DNA of 64,000 nt from Eriocheir sinensis (Eukaryota > Arthropoda > Malacostraca > Decapoda > Varunidae). Numbering within the stretch: the first letter of the stretch is position 1; each line of letters begins with the position of its first letter. Of the stretch, positions 32,127 through 40,800 are shown piece by piece. The translations under genes were made by a program, and so were the position numbers. The notes below the pieces were generated by a model. The model ran no database searches, was not told the origin of the DNA, and was given only the letters and a program-made list of their open reading frames with translations. Location of the stretch: positions 3,219,861 to 3,283,860 of the forward strand of contig NC_066535.1 in the NCBI RefSeq assembly GCF_024679095.1. Direction: 5' to 3'.

Positions 32127-32255
32127 CCTTGCTTTTGGCCACCTCATCTGATTCTTTTATGGGAGCGGCGATTAGGGGGCTTTTTTTATTATTGTTTTTT
32201 TTTGTGTGCCCTTGAGCTGCCTCCTTTGTTGTAAAAATAAAAAAATAAAAAGTAT
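31597..32255 (+). mobile_element. Non-LTR retrotransposon (LINE), 5'-truncated copy
   Basis: The last part of a reverse transcriptase frame is followed by a 3' untranslated region with ttatgggagcggcgatt, cccttgagctgcctcc and an A-rich tail built from taaaaa units (32232-32252). Severe 5' truncation with an A-rich 3' tail is the normal outcome of LINE target-primed copying. A second copy of the 3' untranslated region lies at 6870-6983 on the other strand. Clade not assigned (Jockey/CR1/RTE-like groups are possible). Confidence 0.88.
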
Positions 32256-32391
32256 GTCCTTGGCATAAAAAAAATCTGCTGACTGTCATGATCATACTGT
32301 TAACGCTGTCCCCATTTCAATCATGTGGCCGAGTTATGAATAGCCCGATCAGATGATTAAAATGGGGACCTTGTTAACAATAAGCACGTGC

Positions 32392-32394
<3 letters not shown>

Positions 32395-32424
<30 letters not shown>
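32395..32424. repeat. (GT)n microsatellite
   Basis: 30 bp of GT, 20 bp before the hAT-2 target duplication. Confidence 0.93.
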
Positions 32425-32428
<4 letters not shown>

Positions 32429-32443
32429 CATAGCATCGACATC

Positions 32444-32451
32444 GTATACAT
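32444..32451. repeat. Target site duplication of hAT-2, left
   Basis: gtatacat, matched by gcatacat at 32766-32773 (one mismatch). Confidence 0.8.
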
Positions 32452-32765
32452 CAGTGGTTCCAAAACTTTTCCAGGCTGGCGTCCCCTCGGCTCACAGGTG
32501 TTCCTAGCCCCCCCCCCCCCCCCCAACACACACACGACTTTGGACTACGTAACAAAAGAAAGCCATGCTCTCGTTAATATTTCTTATTTCAGTTTTATTA
32601 TCTATAAGGCATACGTGTTCCTTTAACTTTGTGACAGATCCTGTCATTCAGATTAAAAAAAAAAAATATTACTCCTAATGCCACCCTGTTGCCCCCCTAC
32701 CGCCCCCTTTTTCCTTACTGCCCTCTTAGATCAGTCAGCGGTACCTCCCACTTTTTGAATCACTG
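32452..32765. mobile_element. Non-autonomous hAT-like element (hAT-2), 314 bp
   Basis: Begins CAGTGGTTCCAAAACTTTT; the reverse complement of its right end begins CAGTGATTCAAAAAGTGGG. CAGTGGTTC-type termini with an 8-bp duplication are typical of hAT elements. The flanking 8-mers differ by one base and fit the hAT preference for T at position 2 and A at position 7. The interior has a C homopolymer (32510-32524), C/T-rich stretches and no coding capacity. Confidence 0.85.
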
Positions 32766-32773
32766 GCATACAT

Positions 32774-33029
32774 CATTACACCGTTTCAGACATTGTCATA
32801 CTCGTATCAGTAAAGAGTAGTACAAACAAACATTATTGCAGTGTGAAAAGCAGTAGCGTTTAAGAACCCGTCCAGAACGTCATTAGAAGCACCAATACAT
32901 GCATCGCCTTACTCGCATGTCAGCGCCTGTTTATAGCAACGAAGAGAGCTGCACCGTCCTGGCCTACACATGAGGGCGTGCGTACCCTTCAGCGTGTTGT
33001 GTGGTAACTATATATAGGGGCATACGGAG
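32774..33029. other. Unique spacer
   Basis: No feature seen. Confidence 0.45.
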
Positions 33030-33370
33030 TGCTTGGCGAGGAGGTCTTGTTACCTTGCATTTCCTGGTGTTGCCTTGAGTTGTCTCCTTAGCCATGCACG
33101 CGGATGATTGGGTAGATGGGGGTGGGAGGGTGACATGTTTAATGATGTTAGGCGGCGTGCTTGGTGAAGATGTCTTGTATTGCCTTGTGTTCCCTTGTGT
33201 TGCTTTGGGTTGCCTCGTGTTGTCTCCCTGGCCATGCACGGGAACAGTTGGGTAGATGGAGGTGGGGGGTGACAAGTTAGGCGGCGTGCTTGGTGAGGAT
33301 GTCTTGTGTTGCCTTGTGATGTCTCCCTGGCCATGCACGGGGGTGGAGGGGGGGAGGAGGGGGAAGGGGA
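33030..33370. repeat. ~120-bp minisatellite, three copies
   Basis: The chain ggcgtgcttggtga(a/g)gatgtcttg, a tgttgcctt-type stretch and ctccctggccatgcacgg occurs near 33030, 33150 and 33285, with length changes in the tgttgcc section. Confidence 0.85.
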
Positions 33371-34125
33371 ACATGTAAGGCAGATAAGTATGTGTGCCGA
33401 GCTGTAAGGGAGGCAAGGCACACCACGTTGACCTTGAGATGTGACATGGGTTTTGGCGCACCGCGGAGCCTTAACTAGAAAGATGTGGCCTCGATAGTAG
33501 TGAGACACGCGCGGGCGGGCTACATATGATGACCTTGGCGGCTACTGCGGAAAAAAAAGGAAGCGTGGCCTTTTTTGGGTTTTAGATATCAGGGTAAAAA
33601 ACGGATGTGTCTTTGACCGCGGTGAGAGAGCGAGCGGGGGATGTGGCTTTATGACGGCGAAAAAGTTGGATGATTTTTTTTTTTTACTTCTATGGTATAC
33701 GAGGAGACTGACGAATAGGCCTAGTTAAAAAGAAAAAATAACAGAAAAGTGGCTTTATGACGGCGAAAAAGTTGGATGTCTTTTTTTCTGTGGTATACGA
33801 GGAGACTGACGAATAAGCCTAGCTAAAAAGAATAAAAAATAGCAGAAAATGACCCCAAAATAACAGAATTTCTCGAAGCTACAGCGAAGGATGAGAGGAG
33901 TGGCCTTAACAACAAAGAAAAGCAGAAAAAAGTTTAATGTTTTTTTCTTTTCTGCGACGAATAGCTAAAAGAAAAAAAAAGGAAAGTGACCCTCAAAAAC
34001 TTCACTCCTTACAAAAAAGAAAAAGAAAATAGAGATCATAGTTATAGAAGTGTCCCTAGCAGCAAAGAAAGACAGGAAAAGTTTAATAATTTTCTTTTCT
34101 GCAGTAAGAGAAGATCAACGAATAA

Positions 34126-34129
<4 letters not shown>

Positions 34130-34194
<65 letters not shown>
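34130..34194. repeat. (GA)n microsatellite
   Basis: 65 bp of GA inside the A-rich satellite. Confidence 0.97.
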
Positions 34195-34198
<4 letters not shown>

Positions 34199-35166
34199 AA
34201 GTGGCCCCCAAAATTCTATTCCCTCCAAGAAAACAAGATTAGAGATTAGAGAAGTGCCTTAACAGCAAAAAGAACAGCAGGAAAAGTTTAATGTTTTTTT
34301 TCTTTTCTGCGACGAATAGCTAAAAAATAATGAAAAAAGAAAGGAAATGGCCCTCAAAGCCTTACTCCTTTCAATAAGATAGTTTCGCTAAGTTACAACG
34401 AAGGCTTAGAGAAGAGGCCTTACCAGCAAAGAAAGGCAGTAAAAGTTTAATGTTCTTTTCTCTTTTCTGCTTAAAGGGAAGACTGACGAATGACTAAAAA
34501 GAAAAAAAGAATGTCCGCAAAAATTTTACTCCTTCCAAGAAAACAGACTGACGAATGGCTAAAAAGAAAAAAAGAAAAAAAGAAAATGGCCGGAAAATTT
34601 TTACTCCTACCAAGAAAACAGACTGACGAATGACTAAAAAGAAAAAAAAGAAAATGGCCGCAAAAATTTTACTCCTACCAAGAAAACAGACTGACGAATG
34701 GCTAAAAAGAAAAAAAAGAAAATGGCCGCAAAAATTTTACTCCTACCAAGAAAACAGACTGACGAATGACTAAAAAGAAAAAAAAGAAAATGGCCGAAAA
34801 AATTTTACTCCTATAAAAAAAAAAAGTGCGCGCCAGCTAATTTGGCCCGTGAGAGGGAGGGCCGTGAAAAATGCTCAAATGTCAAGTGAACGTATTTGGC
34901 TTTAATTAATGTGCGTCATTTAAAAAAAAAACTTTTCAAAAGATATAAACACACACTAATATTATTTTAATTCAAACTGCAATGAGCTACACAGTGTACT
35001 GTTACTTATATATTTAGGTTATTATAAAACGGTGGAGAAAACGTGACAACAGTGTTCAACAGTGTTGTCGGGTCACGACCTCACTGACTCCTCCTCTGGC
35101 CACTCCCTGTTCCCTCGGCCCAGCCCGGCATTCCACTTCCATCCACCAGTCCACCACAGAGGAAGC

Positions 35167-35307
35167 ATGGCAGCTCATCCAAACCATCACTCGTCTCACT
35201 TACGTAGTCAGGCAAAGGACATTGTTTTCAACGTCCACGAGTATTTCCAGAAAGAGAAGGACTACGGAGGACCTACAGAGAACGTTTCCAAATCTGTTAA
35301 AATTAGG

Positions 35308-35310
<3 letters not shown>
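35167..35310 (+). pseudogene. N-terminal coding piece of a possible transposase inside T3
   Basis: From an ATG in a good start context (A at -3, G at +4) the frame reads about 45 residues. They include SQAKDIVFNVHEYFQKE and ENVSKSVK before it runs into the (GA)n microsatellite, which extends the frame as Arg-Glu repeats to 35424. The pattern of a helix with (I/V)xNVxxYF followed by a second helix resembles the N-terminal helix-turn-helix of arthropod Tc1/IS630-like transposases. That is memory-based and unverified. No catalytic DDE region is present. Confidence 0.45.

Positions 35311-35367
<57 letters not shown>
35311..35367. repeat. (GA)n microsatellite
   Basis: 57 bp of GA inside T3. Confidence 0.96.
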
Positions 35368-35370
<3 letters not shown>

Positions 35371-36840
35371 GTGGGAGCTAGACCCTGTTGGAGGCGGAGC
35401 GACAGATATGTGGCAACGCTTTAAGAGCTTAATGACCTAGGCTTTCCCGTGAAGCTCCTCCTTCACGGGCCAAAATAGCTGGCGCGCACTATACCAAGAA
35501 AACAGACTGACGAATGGCTAAAAAGAAAAAAAGAAAATGGCCGCAAAAAATTTACTCCTACCAAAAAAACAGACTGACGAATGCCTAAAAAGAAAAAAAG
35601 AAAAAAAGAAAATGGCCGCAAAAATTTTACTCTCTCCAAGAAAACAGAATTTCTCTTAACTACAACGAAGGATTAGAGAAGTGGCCTTACCAGCAAAGAA
35701 AACTAGAAAAAAGTTTAATGTTATTTTTTGTGAGGCTAGAAAGAGGAAAAAGAAAATGACCCTCAGGATTTTACTCCCTCCAATAAAGTAGTTTCTCTAA
35801 GGTACAACAAAGGATTAGAAAAGTGGCGCAAACAGCAAAGAAAAGTAGTAAAAGTTTAATGCTTGTTTTCTTTTCTGAGACTAAAAAAATGGGAAAAAGA
35901 AAATAACCCCCAAATTTTGCTCTTTCCAATAGAATAGTATCTCTAAGGTACAACGAGGGATTAGAGAAGTGGCGTGAACAGCAATGAAAAGTAGTAAAAG
36001 TTTAATGCTTGTTTTCTTTTCTGAGGCTAAAAAAAGTGAAAAAGAAAATGACCCCCAAAATTTTACTTCTTCCAATAGAATAGTATCTCTAAGGTACAAC
36101 GAGGGATTAGAGAAGTGGCGTGAACAGCAATGAAAAGTAGTAAAAGTTTAATGTTTCTTTTCTTTTCTGAGGCTAAAAAAATGGGAAAAGGAAAATGACC
36201 CCTAAATTTTACTCTTTTCAATAAAGTAGTTTCTCTAAGGTAAAACGAAGGATCAGAGGTGGCGTGAACAGCAAAGTAGAAAAAGTGTAATGTTTGCTTT
36301 CTTTTCTGTGGTTAATATAATGGAAAAAAGAAAATGGTCCCCCCAATTTTAGTTTTTTCAATAATATAGTTTCTTTAAAGTATAACGAGGGATTAGAGAA
36401 GTGGCGTAAACAGCAAAGAAAAGCAGAAAAAATCGTGTTTGCTTTCATTTCTGAGGCTAAAAAATGGAAAAAATAAAATGACCCCTAAATTTTACTCTTT
36501 CCAATAAAGTAGTTTCTCTAAGGTACAACGAAGGATCAGAGGTGGCGTGAACAGCAAAGTAGAAAAAGTTTAATGTTTGCTTTCTTTTCTGTGGCTAATA
36601 TAATGGAAAAAAGAAAATGGTCCCCCAAATTTTACTCTTTTCAATAAAATAGTTTCTCTAAAGTATAACGAGGGATCAGAGAAACAGCAAAGAAAAGCAG
36701 AAAAAAAATCGTGTTTGCTTTCATTTCTGAGGCTAAAAAAAAATGGAAAAAAGAAAATGGCCCCCAACATTTTACTCCTTCCAGGAAAACAGACTTTCTC
36801 TTAAGGTACAACGAAGGACTAGAGAAGTGGCCTTAACAGC

Positions 36841-37120
36841 ACTAAAGTCCAAAAAACAAGACAAAAAACAACGATAGTGCAGGAACCTGGACGTGGACGG
36901 GGCGTGCCCTTGGTAGGAGCGAGAACCTGGCCCGTCACCTCACTTCACCCCACTTCACTTAGGGGGAAGTGACCTATTGCCACCTACAGCAGTTCCTGGA
37001 CCCACGCTCACAGTTCCGGACAAGACAAGGTCACGTGGGGAGGAGCGAAGGAAGGGAGGAGGGAAGCAGCACCCACGTCCGTCTGTCTGCTTCCTTCGGT
37101 CCGTCGCAGCGTTCTATTGG
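36841..37120. other. Unique spacer
   Basis: Mixed sequence, GC-rich. No feature seen. Confidence 0.45.
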
Positions 37121-37375
37121 CGCTTTCACAGTCATTTTGTTTGTTTTGATCGTTACCAATGGCTGTTATCGCCGCTATAGTACTTCCACGTAAAACTGGC
37201 CGATGGGGTAGTGGCGGCTGCGGGGTTAGCCTAGCCCCGCACCTTACTACATACTCTCAACACCTCTCCCTTCCTCTGCAGCCGCTACTACCCCATAGGC
37301 CAGTTTTACGTGGAAAATTATAGCGTTGATCGCCGCCATTGGTAACGATCAAAACAAACAGTGACTGTGAAAGCG
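37121..37375. mobile_element. Foldback/MITE-like element T4 with ~100-bp inverted arms
   Basis: The left arm (37121-37221) and right arm (37279-37375) are inverted copies. They share cgctttcacagtca, a tgttttgatcgttaccaatgg motif, cacgtaaaactggcc and a tggggtagt block with scattered differences. The spacer is about 57 bp. No target duplication is clear. The right end touches an F1 copy at 37375. No coding capacity. Confidence 0.85.
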
Positions 37376-37580
37376 GCCCATATTCTCAAACATTTCGAGG
37401 CGTACACGCCCACATTTGATAAGACTTTTCTAGATGCTGTGGGTATTTTCATGGGTAGTTTTATGAGCCAAGTGAAAGTTTGACAAGGCTTCTGCACCCT
37501 GAACGTAAGAAACACTAACGAGAACCCGACTACTCTCCCTTGTGGCCTCTCGAAATGGTGGTTGTCTGAAAATACGGGCC
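37375..37580 (-). mobile_element. F1 MITE (subfamily b)
   Basis: Starts ggcccatattctcaaacat and ends gtctgaaaatacgggcc, an inverted pair of termini. The interior has gtttgacaaggcttctgcac and gagaacccgacta. It lies between T4 and the 33-bp minisatellite. Confidence 0.84.
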
Positions 37581-38220
37581 CAGACTCTCACACTCAGCAT
37601 GTCGTATTTTTATCAGACTCTCACACTCAGCATGTCGTATTTTTATCAGACTCTCACACTCAGCATGTCGTATTTTTATCAGACTCTCACACTCAGCATG
37701 TCGTATTTTTATCAGACTCTCACACTCAGCATATCGTATTTTTATCAGACTCACACTCAGCATGTCGTATTTTTATCAGACTCTCACACTCAGCATGTCG
37801 TATTTTTATCAGACTCTCACACTCAGCATGTCGTATTTTTATCAGACTCTCACACTCAGCATATCGTATTTTTATCAGACTCTCACACTCAGCATGTCGT
37901 ATTTTTATCAGATTCACACTCAGAATATCGTATTTTTATCAGACTCTCACACTCAGCATGTCGTATTTTTATCAGATTCACACTCAGAATATCGTATTTT
38001 TATCAGACTCACACTCAGCATGTCGTATTTTTATCAGATTCACACTCAGAATATCGTATTTTTATCAGACTCTCACACTCAGCATGTCGTATTTCTATCA
38101 GACTCTCACTCAGCATATCTTATTTTTATCAGACTCACACTCAGCATATCGTATTTTTATCAGACTCTCACTCAGCATATCTTATTTTTATCAGACTCAC
38201 ACTCAGCATATCGTATTTTC
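37581..38220. repeat. 33-bp minisatellite, ~20 copies
   Basis: The unit is cagactctcacactcagcat plus gtcgtatttttat. Variants lack one TC (31 bp) or carry an agaat or atatc substitution, and the variants are interspersed in higher-order order. The last unit passes without a break into F2-like sequence (38215-38330), indicating that the array expanded inside an F2 MITE. The long Tyr/Ser/Ile-rich frames in all three + frames are shadows. Confidence 0.95.
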
Positions 38221-38330
38221 CGGTGTCTGACTCACAACTGTCGCAAAAACAGCATCAGTAATCGACAGTTTTAACGATAACTTTATTTGCATATCGTTAT
38301 TTGAGTGGGTTTACGACAGTTTTGGGTCTG
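38215..38330 (+). mobile_element. F2 MITE remnant at the end of the 33-bp array
   Basis: Aligns by eye with 57843-57960 of the intact F2 copy: gtctgac, then actgtcgcaaaaaca, cagttttaacgataac, atatcgttatttg and cgacagtttt. Identity is about 70%. The left part of F2 appears to have been replaced by the minisatellite, and the right terminus is missing. Confidence 0.72.
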
Positions 38331-38512
38331 CAGTCCTTATTTTCAAACGTCTCGGAACCTCACTCAATTCGCCTACTTGAAAAGTCTTTCGTAGAAGCTG
38401 CTGGAACATTCATGAACTGTTTTGTGATCCTAGTGATATTTTTACACGACGTCTGCATGTTGAACAGAAAGCCATCCATGAAAACCCGTTGGAGAGTCAG
38501 GCCTTAATATCG
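38331..38512 (-). mobile_element. F1 MITE, strongly diverged copy
   Basis: F1b landmarks are recognisable with many changes: ttattttcaaacgtctcgg, aaaagtctttcgtagaagctg, acattcatgaactgttttgtg, gacgtctgcatgttgaacag. Confidence 0.62.
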
Positions 38513-38655
38513 GCACAACCTGTAAAAATAAAGACAAAACAAGCAGTATCCATTCAAATCTTCCTATTCCCTATTTCTTGCACACCACATCTTTTCCAGA
38601 AAACTCTTCGTGGCTTCTATAATTCTCTCATTTGCTTCACCACTCAGTCCCAACA
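38513..38655. other. Unique spacer
   Basis: No feature seen. Confidence 0.4.
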
Positions 38656-38804
38656 GCAGCACCATTAATCTTCTCTGTGGTCTTGGGAAATAGTCGTAAT
38701 GGGAGCCCGTTTAAAATATGGGTTTGAACCGAGAAAGTCACCCATGAAAACCGGGATAGTCTTCTCTGTGGCCTTGGTAAATAGTCGTAATGGGAGCCCG
38801 ATAT

Positions 38805-38812
38805 GTTTAGAA
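38805..38812. repeat. Target site duplication of T5, left
   Basis: gtttagaa, repeated exactly at 39592-39599. Intact tandem units read gtttagaatatggg with a single copy (39686-39700). Confidence 0.92.
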
Positions 38813-39591
38813 CTAAGTCTATATACACCAAGTCAAGTCATTTTGGGGAGGCGGTGGCTGAACAGATAGCGAGACGGCCCCGCGTTCAGGAGGACGCGAG
38901 TTCAATCCCCGCCCGGTGCCACCAAACTGGGATTTTTCAGCCGCCGCCGAGTGGCTTAAAACTACCCACGTGCTGTCCAGAAGACCACCTATCAACCCTG
39001 ATTCAAGGATTAAAGGTGAGCTCCGGGAGGGCAGCATGAGCCAATGCAAGATGGCGCCACTATAAACACTCGCCTGCGCCAGAACGGGCTGGGCCGACCA
39101 TCAGGCCCCACCGGGAAGAAGCCTACCGGCGCAATAGGCCAAGACGTAAAAAAAAAAAAAAAAAAAAAAAATACGCTGGTTTGTGGGAGGAGACACGGCC
39201 GAGGCGTGGTTTATGCGTGACACTGCTTGGAGCCAAACTAGAGAATGTAGAAACAGGGATTTAGAGAAAACGAGGAAAGGCGGACTAATTTAAATCAATC
39301 ACTTCAACATGCCCTCTCTCACACCCCATCCCGCCGTTTGTAGTCATTGAAATTACAGTCACGCAATAGCACAATAAAAAGACATTTTTTTCGTCACGCG
39401 CTGTGAAAGAAGGCGAGAATGCACATCCAGAGTGCACATACGGCCCCAACTTTAGTCACCCCTGAACTGGCGGGTATTTTTTTTTTGGCTCCAAGTGACG
39501 TCATCCCGCTGCTCCGCCCCAAAACCGCCTCCTGCGCGTACCGGTCGCAGTTTTGAAGCAGAGTGACTTGACTTGGTATATATAGACTTAG
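38813..39591. mobile_element. DNA transposon T5, 779 bp, with 8-bp target duplication
   Basis: The left end is CTAAGTCTATATACACCAAG; the reverse complement of the right end is CTAAGTCTATATATACCAAG. The inverted repeat continues through TCAAGTCA, about 28 bp with one mismatch. The flanking gtttagaa duplication is perfect, has T at position 2 and A at position 7 as hAT targets often do, and the pre-insertion site survives in neighbouring units. Inside are an S2 SINE (38848-39171) and non-coding sequence in which cttggagccaaa occurs in inverted orientation (39229 and 39484). The superfamily is not certain because the CTAAGTC ends are not a standard hAT terminus. Confidence 0.88.
38848..39171 (+). 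mobile_element. tRNA-derived SINE with poly-A tail (family S2)
   Basis: The head is tRNA-like: a box A-like ggtggctgaacagatagcga (38853-38872), an inverted cgcgttc/ggacgcg stem resembling a long variable arm, box B gagttcaatccc and a ggtgccacca segment like the 3' end of a tRNA. A unique body follows, ending cgccagaacgggc, ctaccggcgcaatagg and a run of 24 A (39148-39171). It sits immediately inside the left terminus of T5. A separate 3' fragment of the family lies at 53950-54049. Confidence 0.85.
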
Positions 39592-39599
39592 GTTTAGAA
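39592..39599. repeat. Target site duplication of T5, right
   Basis: gtttagaa, identical to 38805-38812. Confidence 0.92.
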
Positions 39600-39780
39600 T
39601 ATGGGTTTGAACCGAGAGTCACCCATGAAAACCGGGTTAGTCTTCTCTGTGGCCTTGGTAAATAGTCGTGATGGGAGCCCGATATGTTTAGAATATGGGT
39701 TTGAACCGGAAAAGTCACCCATGAAAACCCGGTTGATCTTTATGGCCTTGGTAAATAGTCGTAATGCGAGCCCGATACGT

Positions 39781-40187
39781 TACGCACGCTAGGAAAAAAT
39801 TCTGGGATACATCATCACCCTTGGTCTCTCATTTCACTAAGTTTGATCATCGTAGCGCGAAATTTACTTACTGTATGGGCCATTTAAAACTTAAATGTCA
39901 CGCCGCTTGGCGTTTGCTTACGTCATGTGCGAGCCAAGCAAGTGGACTTTAAATCCTCTTATATCTATTTTTCGCTATTATTTTGCTATTTATATAGAAA
40001 TATTGGGATGTTTATGTTCTCGTTGGAAACTCAAGCCTCTAGCCTCGCTCCGAGGTGCTCTTCAAGGCGAGCCAGCCTGGCCCGACCACGTGACGTGTTA
40101 TTGTAAACATACACACAGCTGGTCGTCGCGGTGCCATCATTTTCAAGAGTTTTTTCCTTCTTCTGGTGGACATGAGGCATATTCAAG
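39781..40187. other. Sequence upstream of the MULE-like remnant
   Basis: No repeat recognised. It may be the 5' untranslated/terminal part of that element, but no terminal inverted repeat was found. Confidence 0.35.
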
Positions 40188-40800
40188 ATGCCTAAGGTGC
40201 CTAAGAAGAGCAGGAGATACAAGGAGAAGCCAGAAAAGAACAAGCTTTCGGCTGCAAGATGGAAAAATAAAAATTTTCCTGCCCGTAGCTGACCAGCCAC
40301 CTCCCTCGCCCGCCACCTCTCCGCCGCTTGCAGCTCACCCACCACCTCCTATGACTACTCCATCCCCTACCACACCTGTTGCTTCACCACATGTGTCTAG
40401 TGCAACGAAATGCAAGCGTTTGTTTGTTGACATAGTGAGTGAACAGTGTGAAGACACAAATTACACTCTAGTTGACAGGATGTACATAGAAAAAGTTTTG
40501 GAAAACGTGTGCTGCAAGTATTGATATAATACAATGAGTGCAACAATGGACACCACCGAACTGGATACCTCCATCACTACCAAGTGTACAACATGTGATT
40601 CACAAGTCACCATGGCCAAAAATGTTAAAACACGATAAAAAAAACTCAGTGACTAGCGTCAACCTTGTGTGTAGCCTCATGTGTGAGGGTGTAGGATATA
40701 GGGCCATGGAGAGGATATGTGCAGCACTGAGACTCCCAGTGATGAGTGAAGGGGAATTTGGAAGATAAAAGAATCATGAAGTTTTATAAAACCGGAAAAG
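40188..40800 (+). pseudogene. Mutator-like (MULE) transposase N-terminal remnant
   Basis: An ATG at 40188 (A at -3) opens a 34-residue Lys/Arg-rich frame (MPKVPKKSRRYKEK) ending at TGA 40290. A second frame carries a Pro-rich linker then KCKRLFVDIVSEQCED, MYIEKVLENVCCKY, an in-frame TGA at 40522-40524, and CTTCDSQVTMAKN. A third frame (to 40768) carries LVCSLMCEGVGYRAM, then RICAALRLPV. A basic N-terminus, paired cysteines and a region with a G-x-G-Y motif followed by L-x-L-P resemble the N-terminal part of Mutator-like transposase proteins found in arthropods. The DDE core is absent. Two frame changes and a stop make it a relic. Confidence 0.6.

Larger units (their letters stand above)
34826..35489 (+). 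mobile_element. DNA transposon fragment T3, 664 bp
   Basis: The left end is GTGCGCGCCAGCTAATTTGG; the reverse complement of the right end is GTGCGCGCCAGCTATTTTGG, so the ends form inverted repeats of about 26 bp with one mismatch. The element splits the 70-bp satellite unit: cctat precedes it and tatacc follows, where intact units read ctcctacc. A TA or TATA duplication is possible but an A run at the left border blurs it. The interior carries one coding segment (35167-35310) and a (GA)n tract. A TA duplication would fit Tc1/mariner-type transposons (inference). Confidence 0.82.
33590..36840. repeat. A-rich satellite, 70-bp and ~145-bp units, split by T3
   Basis: At 33650-33830 a unit with tatgacggcgaaaaagttggat repeats with period about 104. 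At 34480-34815 and 35490-35640 a ~70-bp unit (gactgacgaatg, gctaaaaagaaaaa, aaaatggccg, ttttactcctacc) repeats about seven times. At 33860-34480 and 35640-36830 a ~145-bp unit (aaggtacaacgaagga, agaagtggcgt, aacagcaaagaaaagcag, agtttaatgtttg, ttttctgaggctaaaaaa) repeats more than ten times. All share the aaaagaaaatggcc core, so they are versions of one family. T3 interrupts it at 34826-35489. Confidence 0.88.
38656..39780. repeat. ~95-bp tandem repeat derived from an F1 end, split by T5
   Basis: A unit with cttctctgtggccttggtaa, atagtcgtaatgggagcccg, atatgtttagaatatggg and cacccatgaaaacc occurs about four times: two before T5 (38665-38812) and two after it (39592-39780). The gtggccttggtaaatagt and catgaaaacccg motifs match the distal half of F1b, so the tandem unit appears to come from an F1 element. 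Confidence 0.82.

Noticed and set aside
37581..38220. CRISPR-like regularity of a 33-bp unit
   Set aside because: Units are contiguous with no unique spacers, and the context is eukaryotic. It is a minisatellite. The same applies to the 49-bp, 21-bp and 36-bp arrays.
38848..38930. Functional tRNA gene with long variable arm
   Set aside because: It is followed by an S2 body and poly-A, and its 3' part recurs without the head at 53950. It is a SINE head.
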